DNA from: Eubacterium sp.
GTDB taxonomy: Bacteria > Bacillota > Clostridia > Lachnospirales > Lachnospiraceae
NCBI GenBank assembly: GCA_024692605.1
Contig: JAILMQ010000246.1
Coordinates: 1-53,422, forward strand
DNA length: 53,422 bases
Reading direction: 5' to 3'
Shown here: positions 20,401 to 30,600 of the stretch, piece after piece
Numbering within the stretch: position 1 is the stretch's first letter
How the letters are laid out: each line of letters starts with the position of its first letter
The notes under the pieces: generated by a model
The model's input: the letters and a program-made list of their open reading frames with translations, nothing else
Told to the model about the DNA's origin: nothing
The model's database searches: none
Program-made: the position numbers and the translations under genes

Positions 20401-21869
20401 TTAATACAGATGCTGATGGTATGATAAATATTGACAGGAATTCGGAAGCCAAACTGGAATTTACGGATTCTAATGTTGAGAATTATGATATGTCATTTAC
20501 ATCAGACCATCCTGAAGTGGCATATGTAACTGAGGATGGAATTATCCATGCTGTATCAAGTGGAACAACAACTGTGGAGGCCGCTGTCTATCTGGAAGAA
20601 AGTACTGAAAGAGTTGAAGCTACAGTAAAAGTAAATGCACCTGATAATATGAAAGTGTCAGATATGCAAAGTGTCCATAATTATTTGAAGGGTATGGAGG
20701 ATTATTATTCATATACCTCAGAAGATGCAGAGTGCATGAATGTATTCTTCGATAATAGTATATATTACGAGGAAGATAATAAAGAGGCTTTCGGAAAAGG
20801 CGATTATATTACCATCCGTGACGGTGAAGGATATTATTACGGTGTTTCGGGTTCAAACGTAATAAGGATGAAGGCGGGAAGTGAAGAAAGTCTTCCTTCT
20901 GAATATAAGATCCGTAATACTATGATACCTGTATTTACTGTTTATTCTGATACTGTTACAGTACATATGGTGACCTCAAATGAGGATGAATTTATCGACT
21001 ACGAAGATCTTGTGACAGATTATTATGGATTCAGGATCAAGAAGATTGTAGCAGGAAAGAAGGCTACCGCTCTTGCAGTTCAGGATGTGGACCTCAGTTT
21101 TGAAACCTATAATAGTTACTTTGCTAAGGTAAAGGTAACAAAGACTCCGGCAGATGCAATCGATATTCTGACCTATGGAACAGAAAATACTGAGATAGCG
21201 GAGTTTAAACAATATGCATCTGAGAAGGGTACCATCGTCGGATATGATAAGGGTGAAACCACTATGATCATAACTACCCTTAGCGGAGTAAAGACCACCG
21301 GAAAAGTTCGTGTTGGTGTGGAAGGTGGAGACGATCCTGTAGATCCGGATGACCCTGTAAAACCGGATGATCCGGTAAGTCCTGATAAACCTGTAAATCC
21401 AGATAAGCCATCTGATGACAAGAATAAAGATACAGAGTTAAAGATTGGCAGTGTTGTTACAGATGCAAAGAATAAGGCAAAATATAAAGTATTATCCAAG
21501 GATACAGTGGCTTATGTATCTCCTGTGAAAAAGACAGCTAAGTCATATACAGTTCCGGCTTCCATAATTCTTTCCGGAAAGAATTACAAGGTTGTACAAC
21601 TTAGTGCAAAGGCCTTTAAGGGCTGTAAGAATATGACCTCCGTCACCATAGGAAGCAATGTAAAAACTATCGGTGTAAGCGCATTTAACGGATGTAAAAA
21701 GCTGAAGAAGATCACTCTTAAGACTAAGGTGCTTAAGAAGGTGGGAAAGAATGCTATAAAAAACATACATAAAAAAGCTAAGATCAAGTCTCCTAAGAAG
21801 AAAATTAAAGCATACAGGAAAATTTTTAATAAAAAGACGGGCTTTAAGAAGACTATGAAGGTAAAATGA
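17490..21869 (+). CDS. Secreted multidomain papain-like (C1) cysteine protease with lectin-like, Ig-like (BIG2) and C-terminal LRR_5/BspA-like region
   Basis: ORF listed from 17484 (TTG); ATG 17490. [15 protein letters not shown] (Cys), [13 protein letters not shown] (His), [21 protein letters not shown] (Asn); [20 protein letters not shown] linker; [36 protein letters not shown] (LRR_5). Confidence 0.9.
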   Translation: [1459 protein letters not shown]

Positions 21870-21887
21870 TCAAGAGAGGGATTATAA

Positions 21888-23060
21888 ATGTTTACTTACT
21901 ACACGTCAATACTTGTAATTGTATGGATAGCGCTTTTGATACTCAGTATCCTTGTGTTTGAAAATGACAGGCTGAGTACCAGGAAACGTAAAATCTACTA
22001 TCTGACATATACACTTATATTCATGGCATCTCTGGCAGAATGGATGGGAGTATATATCAATGGAAAAACCTTTGTTCCGGCATTCTATCTGAGAATGCTG
22101 AAATGTATTGATTATACCCTTACTCCGATTGCCGGAGCGGCTTTGATCGGGCAGATGCGACATAAAACCATCTGGTCAAAGCTTGTGAATATAGTTATTG
22201 TTTTCAATACAGTATTTCAGATTATTTCGTTTTTCACAGGATGGATGACGAAAATAAATGGACAAAATGAATACAGTCACGGCAGCTTATATATCGTTTA
22301 TGTGGCTTGTTATCTGGTGGTTCTGATTCTGGTAATTTTCCAGTTTTTGGATTACGGTAAAAATTTCCGTAAGCAGAACAGACTTTCCATATACATGATC
22401 ATGGTATTTATGGTAGTAGGTATTGGATTGCAGGAGAGCCTGGGAAAAGATGTGCGAACAGCATATGTTGCAATGACCTTCGGTGCGATACTTATGTTTA
22501 TTCATGGCAGTGAGTTTATGCAGCAGAGAAGGGATGAGGAGATTCTTGAGCAGAGGATTCAGATAAAAACAGATGCTCTTACAGGGCTTTTAAGCCGTTA
22601 TGCATATTCCAAAAAACTGGACGATTATGATAATGAACCGGATAAGAAGCCAATGCCGGAGGAGCTTGCGGCCTTCTCCATAGATATAAACGGGCTGAAG
22701 ATTGTTAATGATACTCTCGGTCATGAAGCGGGAGACGAACTCATTCGTGGTGCTGCAAACTGTATTGAAAATGTTTTTGACGATGTTGGTTCCTGCTATA
22801 GAACCGGTGGAGATGAGTTTATAGTACTTGCAGAACTAAGCAAAAAAGAAGCTGAAGAATGTGTAAACGATATCAGGAAACTGACAAAAAACTGGAAGGG
22901 AAAGGACGTTGATAAACTCAGCCTTTCAGTAGGATATGCCCTTTTGGAAGAACATAAAGGGCATTCCTGCAGTGAGCTTATAAAAGAAGCTGATAAACTA
23001 ATGTATCAGGCTAAGGATGAGTATTATAAAAAATCCGGCCTCAATAGACGTACTATCTGA
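21888..23060 (+). CDS. Membrane-anchored GGDEF diguanylate cyclase
   Basis: N-terminal TM helices; DALTGLLSR, GLKIVNDTLGHEAGDELI, CYRTGGDEFIVLAEL. Confidence 0.92.
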   Translation: MFTYYTSILVIVWIALLILSILVFENDRLSTRKRKIYYLTYTLIFMASLAEWMGVYINGKTFVPAFYLRMLKCIDYTLTPIAGAALIGQMRHKTIWSKLVNIVIVFNTVFQIISFFTGWMTKINGQNEYSHGSLYIVYVACYLVVLILVIFQFLDYGKNFRKQNRLSIYMIMVFMVVGIGLQESLGKDVRTAYVAMTFGAILMFIHGSEFMQQRRDEEILEQRIQIKTDALTGLLSRYAYSKKLDDYDNEPDKKPMPEELAAFSIDINGLKIVNDTLGHEAGDELIRGAANCIENVFDDVGSCYRTGGDEFIVLAELSKKEAEECVNDIRKLTKNWKGKDVDKLSLSVGYALLEEHKGHSCSELIKEADKLMYQAKDEYYKKSGLNRRTI

Positions 23061-23655
23061 CAACAGTAAGTTCATCAAGAGTTTTTCCGTATGGTGGGAT
23101 GAATTCTTTAACGAAATCATCCACCTCGGGAAGCTCTTTTTTTAATTTTTCAATTGCTTTTTCAATGGTTGCTTTTGCAGTGGTGAACTCTGTGTTGCCG
23201 GCTTTTTCTTCCTCGATACATTTAATATATGCAGACAGTTTGTCTGCTGCTTTTACAAGTCGGCGCATGTATCTGTCTTCGTTTCCGGTGCTGCCCTTAA
23301 GGATTTCTTCATATACCGGACGAAGATCGTTGGGAAGCTTCTCCAGAAGCTTATACTCAGCTATGGTCTCAACCTGCTTATAGGCTTCCTTTATTTCAGG
23401 ATTATAGTACTTAACAGGAGTTGGCATATCACCTGTTATGATTTCAGAAGAATCATGATATAGACCGATGAGGGCTGCTCTGTCAGCATCCAAATCTTTA
23501 TCATATCGTACATTTCCTATTACGCAGAGAGCATGAGCAATCATGGCAACCTCAAGGCTGTGTTCACTCAGGTTCTCATTTCTAGAATTTCTCATAAGAG
23601 CCCAGCGCTCGATATATTTCATTCTTGAGATTGTAGCGAAAAAATTATATTCCAT
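23053..23655 (-). CDS. HD-domain phosphohydrolase, YfbR-like 5'-nucleotidase
   Basis: RWALMRNSRNENLSEHSLEVAMIAHAL, ALIGLYHDSSEIITGDMPTPVKYYNP. Confidence 0.93.
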   Translation of the reverse strand: MEYNFFATISRMKYIERWALMRNSRNENLSEHSLEVAMIAHALCVIGNVRYDKDLDADRAALIGLYHDSSEIITGDMPTPVKYYNPEIKEAYKQVETIAEYKLLEKLPNDLRPVYEEILKGSTGNEDRYMRRLVKAADKLSAYIKCIEEEKAGNTEFTTAKATIEKAIEKLKKELPEVDDFVKEFIPPYGKTLDELTVVR

Positions 23656-23684
23656 AAGTAATTCTCCATAAATATTAAAAATAA

Positions 23685-23757
23685 AGCTCCTGACGGGACT
23701 CGAACCCGTGACCTACTGATTACGAATCAGTTGCGCTACCAACTACGCCACAGAAGC
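23685..23757 (-). tRNA. tRNA-Thr (anticodon CGU)
   Basis: Minus strand GCTTCTG TG GCGTAGTTGGTAGCGC A ACTGA TTCGTAA TCAGT AGGTC ACGGG TTCGAGT CCCGT CAGGAGC T; full cloverleaf, CGT at anticodon position. Confidence 0.96.
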
Positions 23758-23857
23758 TTAGAAACAGTGAATATTCTATCATACTATGCCATAAGTGTCA
23801 AAAGACATCGGCGTGAAAAGTAAAAGACATTGATATATTATTCAAAAGGGTTTAAGA

Positions 23858-24424
23858 TTGTTTAATAAGCAGAAAAATAAAAGGGGAAAAGCTGTGTTAG
23901 ACTGGGAACAGGAAAGGGAAAATGTAATAAAATCAAAGAATAAATGGCTTGGAACTGCTCTCAGGCAGGAAGCGTTGGAATCCTTAAAAACAGTAGCTAC
24001 ATTTCAGTGCTCTGACGCTGAATATGAAGAAAGAATAGCTCCATACTGGAGTAGATTCGGACGACGTCCTGATAAGATGTGGTTTGAATATTATGGCTCC
24101 AGGGATGGGGTGATAAATCCTGCTTTTATACCTGATGATATATACTTTTGCGAATTGATTCCGTATCTTAATAATCTGCAATTCAAAAGCGCCATACAGG
24201 ACAAATGCTATTTTGATCAGAGGTTTTCTGATGTGAAACAGCCATTTACTGTTTGTCGAAGGATATCCGGTGAATATTTTGATGCTGATATGAAGCTTAT
24301 AGATGAAAGAAAGGCTCTATCAAAGGACTTCACCTTGATTGATGGTTATGAGAGAGGACTTTACAGTGAAGAGTTTACCCTTCTGGCTATGGAGAAGGTT
24401 TATTCTGTCATCCGGGATTTCTGA
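23858..24424 (+). pseudogene. N-terminal fragment resembling sugar-transfer-associated ATP-grasp proteins (truncated)
   Basis: 188 aa from TTG; APYWSRFGRRPDKMWFEYYGSRDGVINPAFIPDDIYFCELIPYLNN...DKCYFDQRFSDVKQPFTVCRRISGEYFD resembles the N-terminal part of ATPgrasp_ST proteins (from memory); stops before any ATP-binding core. Confidence 0.5.
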
Positions 24425-24586
24425 CATCTCAGTTATCGGTTTGCAAACCCATCTTTGGAGATCTTACACAGTGGATATTAGATGATTATTTTTTTGAACG
24501 TAAATTAGAAAAAAACCAGAGGCAGGGATTACTTTATCAGTAATATATCAGTAGTTAAAGCTTCCCTGTATATTAGGAGTATATAG

Positions 24587-26344
24587 ATGAGTGATTCTGA
24601 AAAAAAATACCCGGGAACAATGGAAAAAAGAAGCTTAGAAGATAGTTTTCAGATGACCGGCGATCTTACCATGAAAAAGCTTTTGGAGTATCTTCCTCCA
24701 ATGTTTCTTACTAACCTTTCCACACTGCTTCTCATAACAGTAGATGGACTTGTAGTTGGTAATTTTGTTGGAGAGGATGCTCTTTCTTCGGTTAATATAT
24801 TCTATCCCATAACCATTATTATAGGTGCTGCATCTATACTGGTTTCCAGCGGCGCTGCAGCATATCTTTCCACGAGCATAGGTAAAAATGATGCCGATGG
24901 AATGAGACATGCAAAAGCAGCCACCATCAAGCTTATGACAATAGTAGCCCTTATCATATCCTTGGTTCAGGTGCCATTTATTTATGGAATTATCCGTTCC
25001 TATGGTCTTGACCCGGCCATGAGTAAGATGACATGGCAGTATGCCATCGGAATGATGATAGCAACTCCTTTTGGGCTTGTTTCTTCCGTTGGTGTTGCCC
25101 AGATTCAGGTGGTGGGAAAGCTAAAAGCTCTGGTCTGGCTTTCTGCTACGGAAGGAGCTGTGAATGTGGCTCTGGATCTCCTCTTCGTCTGCGTATTTCA
25201 TATGGGCGTTGCAGGCGCAGGCTTTGGTACGGCATGTGCAAATGTGGTGAGATGTACCCTTACAGTTCTTTTCCTGCGTAAGGCAACAGATATATATAAC
25301 AGCGGAGGAGTAAAGGCGGACAGAAATGATATAAAGGCTATGCTTAGCTTTGGCTTACCGGAAACCACCAATACTATTCTACTTGCAGTGCAGAGTTATA
25401 TATTTGTTAAGGTTATCCTGGCTGCCTTCGGTGCACCGGGCGGAACCATAAGAGGAGTCTGTACATTTAGCTTCAGTCTGGTAAATGTATTTTCTTCGGC
25501 AGTTTATGGTGCAGTCAGATCCCTGATGGGGCTTATGAGCGGTGGACATGATTCAAAGGGACTAAAGCTTCTTATGCGGCAAAGCTTTATTCTTATATTA
25601 ATATTCAACGGAATCATGATGATTGCAGTATTCCTGGTACCAACATTTTTCTATCACATACATGGTGTGGTTGTGGTTCCTGAGGGTGGTGTCATGTCCC
25701 TCAGATTATATTCGCTGTATTTTGTTATTCATGGCTTTGATGTTATATACAGGCTGTATTTTGTTAATAGAAAGGATACAAAGTTTGCCACCAGTCTTAC
25801 ACTATTTGGCAATATCTCTTTTCCTATTGTAGCCTGGATATTAATGATGCTGTTCCCGGCACCTTGTATCTGGCTGGCATATCTTGTTAAGGAAGCAATT
25901 ATTTTTGGCGTAAGTTCATTAAGATATAAAAAGTGGAGACAAAAGGATGTGGAAGAACAGGATGATGAGGCACGAATTCTTTATCTGACAGTGAAGCCTG
26001 ATGATGCAGTTGAAGTATCCCGTCTGCTCAGACATGATGCAAATGAGCATGAAATACCCGAAAGACTCTCTTACAGAGTGGCTCTTTGCATGGAGGAGCT
26101 GGTTTCCTATGCCGCCGTGGCAGAGAATAAAAGTGATCTGGCCTCCCATATAGTGGTGAGTATGTCCAAGAATAAGTGTATATTCATGATGATAGATAAT
26201 GGGCGCTGCATAGCTCTTAACGAAAATAAGGAACAGCAGAAGCTTGTAACCAACAACTACGAGCTGATAAAAAAGGTGGCAACCTCTGTGGAATATCAAT
26301 ATATTTTAGATATGAATTATACAGTTGTCACACTTGAAAAATAG
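24587..26344 (+). CDS. MATE family transporter with C-terminal histidine-kinase-like ATPase domain
   Basis: 585 aa; MATE core (YLPPMFLTNLSTLLLITVDGLVVGNFVGEDALSSVNIFYPI...) then a soluble ~125-aa domain with CMEELVSYAA (N-box-like) and FMMIDNGR (G1-like). Confidence 0.85.
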   Translation: MSDSEKKYPGTMEKRSLEDSFQMTGDLTMKKLLEYLPPMFLTNLSTLLLITVDGLVVGNFVGEDALSSVNIFYPITIIIGAASILVSSGAAAYLSTSIGKNDADGMRHAKAATIKLMTIVALIISLVQVPFIYGIIRSYGLDPAMSKMTWQYAIGMMIATPFGLVSSVGVAQIQVVGKLKALVWLSATEGAVNVALDLLFVCVFHMGVAGAGFGTACANVVRCTLTVLFLRKATDIYNSGGVKADRNDIKAMLSFGLPETTNTILLAVQSYIFVKVILAAFGAPGGTIRGVCTFSFSLVNVFSSAVYGAVRSLMGLMSGGHDSKGLKLLMRQSFILILIFNGIMMIAVFLVPTFFYHIHGVVVVPEGGVMSLRLYSLYFVIHGFDVIYRLYFVNRKDTKFATSLTLFGNISFPIVAWILMMLFPAPCIWLAYLVKEAIIFGVSSLRYKKWRQKDVEEQDDEARILYLTVKPDDAVEVSRLLRHDANEHEIPERLSYRVALCMEELVSYAAVAENKSDLASHIVVSMSKNKCIFMMIDNGRCIALNENKEQQKLVTNNYELIKKVATSVEYQYILDMNYTVVTLEK

Positions 26345-26413
26345 GTCGATAAAACATATAATAAATAATGTAGTTGTAACTAGTGACTTATAATTTTTTG
26401 GGAGGATAAAGCA

Positions 26414-26788
26414 ATGAAGATTTTTAAATGTGCAAAGTGTAACAATATGATCACATATCTTAATAAGGATGCATGTGATGTTAAGTGTTGTGGCGAGACA
26501 ATGGTTGAGATAGTTGCTAATACTTCAGATGGAGCAGGTGAGAAGCATGTGCCTGTTATCGAGGTTGAGGGAAATACAGTAACTGTTAAGGTTGGCGAGG
26601 TTGAGCATCCTATGATGGAAGCTCATTATATACAGTGGATTGCTATTGAGACAGAGCAGGGAAGACAGCGCAAGGTTCTTTCACCGGAAGATAAGCCAAC
26701 AGCTACATTTGCTCTTGCAGAAGGCGACAAGGTTAAGGAAGCTTATGAGTATTGCAATCTTCATGGACTTTGGAAGGCTGAGGCATAA
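26414..26788 (+). CDS. dfx: Desulfoferrodoxin (superoxide reductase)
   Basis: CAKCNNMITYLNKDACDVKCCGE, HVPVIEVEGNTVTVKVGEVEHPMMEAHYIQWI, EYCNLHGLWKAE. Confidence 0.95.
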   Translation: MKIFKCAKCNNMITYLNKDACDVKCCGETMVEIVANTSDGAGEKHVPVIEVEGNTVTVKVGEVEHPMMEAHYIQWIAIETEQGRQRKVLSPEDKPTATFALAEGDKVKEAYEYCNLHGLWKAEA

Positions 26789-26806
26789 TTAATTAAAAAT
26801 CATTTT

Positions 26807-26833
26807 GGGACAGAGGGATTTTCACTCTGTCCC
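26807..26833 (+). terminator. Rho-independent terminator after dfx
   Basis: gggacagag / ctctgtccc stem followed by cttttta. Confidence 0.88.
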
Positions 26834-26871
26834 CTTTTTATCAGTATATGAGTGGCTAAGAGGTGATAATA

Positions 26872-27633
26872 GTGGACATAGGATCAAAAATCAGCGAAGG
26901 TTTAAAGGCTACTAAAAATACAAACCTGTATAAACATTTCCGTACCATAACCGAACATAAGCTTGAGGTGGGAAAGAACTGCTTCAGATGCGGTCTTTAT
27001 AAGCAGGGAATTCTGCATGATCTGTCAAAGTATTCTCCTTCGGAGTTTGTGATGGGAGTAAAGTACTATCAGGGTAACAGAAGCCCTAATGATGCGGAAA
27101 GAGAAGATAAGGGTTATACCTCTGCATGGCTGCACCATAAGGGCCGTAATAAGCATCATCTGGAATATTGGCTTGATTACGATATGGTAAAACGTGACGG
27201 CACCATGACCGGAATGAAGATGCCGGACAATTATATCGTGGAAATGTTTTGCGACCGGGTGGCTGCAAGCAAAATATATAACGGTGATAAATATGTAGAC
27301 AGTACCCCTCTTAATTATTTTCTGAATGGAAAGTCCAAGGGGGCTATGCATCCATATGTGAGAAATAAGTTACATCTGCTTCTTAATATGCTTGCTGAGG
27401 AAGGTGAGGATAAAACCTTTAGATTTGCCAAAAGATATATTAAGGAATATAAGAAGTATCTGAAGAGACAGAAATATAAAGCAAGGACTAAGGCAAAGCT
27501 TGAAAAAAAGTATAACGATATGGCTTCTGAAAAGCTTGAGAAAAAATACTCCCGCAGAGTAAACAGCGATAGAAGAAAATCCCATATTGCTGCCGGAATA
27601 TCAGGTAAGTTTTCTCAGATGCAGCATTCATAA
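26872..27633 (+). CDS. DUF5662-like protein
   Basis: ORF listed from GTG 26863; GTG 26872 is better placed after aagaggtg. HRxxxHKLEVGKNCFRCGLYKQGILHDLSKYSPSEF...AWLHHKGRNKHHLEYW. Confidence 0.7.
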   Translation: MDIGSKISEGLKATKNTNLYKHFRTITEHKLEVGKNCFRCGLYKQGILHDLSKYSPSEFVMGVKYYQGNRSPNDAEREDKGYTSAWLHHKGRNKHHLEYWLDYDMVKRDGTMTGMKMPDNYIVEMFCDRVAASKIYNGDKYVDSTPLNYFLNGKSKGAMHPYVRNKLHLLLNMLAEEGEDKTFRFAKRYIKEYKKYLKRQKYKARTKAKLEKKYNDMASEKLEKKYSRRVNSDRRKSHIAAGISGKFSQMQHS

Positions 27634-27667
27634 TCTGAGGAAAAAATAAAAAAAGGTAATTTTGCAA

Positions 27668-30600
27668 ATGGCATTCACACATTTACACGTACATACACAG
27701 TATAGTCTTTTGGATGGCTCCGCACGTATCACGGAGCTGGTTTCGCGTGCGAAGGAACTGGGATTTGATTCCCTGGCTATTACTGATCATGGTGTAATGT
27801 ATGGTGCCATTTATTTTTATAAAGAATGTTTGAAGCAGGGAATAAAACCCATAATCGGATGTGAGGTTTATGTGGCCCCTAATTCCAGATTCGACAGGGA
27901 AGCCGGTGAAAATGATGAGAGATATTATCATCTCATACTGCTGGCGGAAAATGATACCGGTTATAAGAATCTTTCCAGAATAGTATCCAAGGGATTTACA
28001 GAGGGATTCTATTATAAGCCTCGTGTGGATAAAGAAGTTCTGAGGGAGTATCACGAGGGACTGATCTGTCTTTCTGCATGTCTTCAGGGAGAAGTGGCAT
28101 TTTACCTGAGACGAAGATTATATGATGAGGCAAAGAAGGTTGCTCTGGAATATAGAGATATATTCGGAGATGGAAACTTTTTCCTTGAGATGCAGGATCA
28201 CGGACTGGCGGATGATACGATTGTTAATACGGATCTTCTCAGAATGTCTCAGGAAACGGGAATCGAGCTGGTCTGCACCAATGACTCCCACTATGTCAGA
28301 GCAGAGGACTGGGAGAGTCACGATGTACTTCTTTGTATTCAGACCAATGCCCAGGTAGACGATGAAAATCGAATGAGATATGAGGGCGGACAGTATTATC
28401 TTAAATCCGAAGAGGAGATGAAGCAGCTGTTCCCCTATGCACTCCAGGCCCTTGAGAATACACACAAGATTGCTGAGAGATGTAATATCGAGATCGTGTT
28501 TGGTGAGCAGAAGATTCCGAGGTTTGATTATCCTGAGGATTTTAAGGATGCTTATGATTATCTGACCTATCTTTGTAACAAGGGACTTAAGGAAAGATAT
28601 GGGACTCCGGATGAGGAACTTCAGAAGAGGCTGGATTATGAGCTGGAGACTATCCGCAACATGGGATATGTGGATTATTTCCTTATTGTCTGGGACTTCA
28701 TAAACTATGCCAAGGAGCATGGCGTTGGAGTTGGACCGGGACGAGGCTCTGCTGCAGGAAGTCTGGTTTCCTACTGCCTGAAGATAACCAATATCGATCC
28801 TATAAAATACAGTCTTATTTTTGAGAGATTCCTGAATCCCGAACGTGTATCCATGCCTGATATAGACGTGGATTTTGAGCCGGAGGGACGTCAGAAGATA
28901 ATAGATTATGTTTCTGAAAAGTATGGCGAGGAAAAAGTAGTACAGATAGTTACATTTGGAACCCTTGCTGCAAGAAACTGTATCCGTGATGTAGGAAGGG
29001 CGCTTGCTGTTCCTCTCCAGAAGGTTGATATGGTTGCCAAGTCTATTCCGGGAACACCCGGAATGACCATAGAGAAGGCTCTGACGGAAAGTCCTGATTT
29101 TAAAAAGTTCTACACTGAAGATGAAGAGGTCAGATATCTGGTGGATATGTCCAGAGGTCTTGAGGGACTTCCAAGACATGCATCCATGCATGCTGCCGGA
29201 GTGGTTATTGGTAGTGAACCTATAGTTGAGTATGTGCCCCTTTGTAAAAATGGTGATGCGGTTACTACTCAGTATGAGAAGGATACCCTTGAGGAGCTGG
29301 GACTTCTTAAGATGGATTTCCTGGGACTCAGAAACCTTACTGTAATCCAGGATACCATAAAGAGTGTGAAGGAAAGAACCGGTGAGGATATAGATGTTGA
29401 AAATCTGGAGATGAATGACCCGGCTGTTTTCAAGCTTATTTCTTCAGGCAAATGCGATGGTATATTCCAGCTTGAGAGTAGTGGTATGCAGAGCTTCATG
29501 AAGGAACTGAAGCCGGAAAGCATTGAGGATGTTATAGCAGGTATATCCCTTTACAGACCGGGACCTATGGACTTTATCCCGCAGTATATCAAGGGAAAGG
29601 ACAGTAAGGACCCTATAGTTTATGATACACCGGAGCTGGAGCCGATTCTTGAACCTACCTATGGCTGTATAGTTTATCAGGAACAGGTTATGCAGATAGT
29701 TATGGCTCTTGCAGGCTACAGTCTCGGACGTTCGGATCTGGTTCGCCGTGCCATGTCCAAGAAAAAAGCCGGTGTTATGGAAAAGGAAAGGGAATATTTC
29801 GTCTACGGTAACAAGGAGATGGGAGTTCCCGGATGTATTAACAAGGGAATAAGTGAACAGACGGCCAATAAGATATTTGATGAGATGACGGACTTTGCAA
29901 GTTACGCATTTAACAAATCCCATGCAGCGGCTTATGCGGTTGTTGCGTACCAGACGGCATATCTGAAATGTTATTATCCCCTTGATTTTATGGCTGCACT
30001 CCTTACTTCTGTTAAGGATAATCCTAACAAGCTTCAGAAATATATTGATGCCGTGAAGAAGATGGGAATCAAGATTCTTTCCCCTGATGTAAATGAAGGA
30101 AAGGGCGATTTTGCTGTTTCCGGAGATAATATCAGATATGGAATGTCTGCCATCAAATCAGTTGGCGAAAATGTGGTTGATAGTATTCTTGCTGAAAGAC
30201 ATGAGAACGGTGCCTTTAAGGATTTGAAGGATTTTATTACCAGAATGTCCGGCAAGGAGGCAAATAAACGAACTATTGAAAACTTTATCATGGCTGGTGC
30301 ATTTGACGGATTCGGTCAGAACAGAAGACAGCTTATGATGGTTTATCCGGATATCCTGAATCAGGTTAATGACGAGAAAAAGAAGAACGCCACAGGGCAG
30401 ATGTCTCTCCTTGATTTTATGGGAGGGGAAGAAGAAAGGGCTGCCTTTGATGTGACTTATCCGGATGTTCCGGAGTTTTCAAAGGATATACTTCTCAGCA
30501 GTGAGAAGGAGGTTCTGGGCTTCTATGTCAGTGGCCATCCGCTGGATGATATGAGAGATATTCTGGAAAGTGAAACAGATATTACTTCAGCTGATTTTAT

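Noticed and set aside
21340-21420. [20 protein letters not shown] repeat as a variable tandem repeat locus
   Set aside because: Degenerate at the DNA level; reads as a normal wall-spanning D/P/K linker in the protease.
28118-29191. 357-aa minus-strand ORF inside dnaE
   Set aside because: Antisense shadow of a well-supported dnaE; composition is typical of non-coding frames and no recognisable domain.
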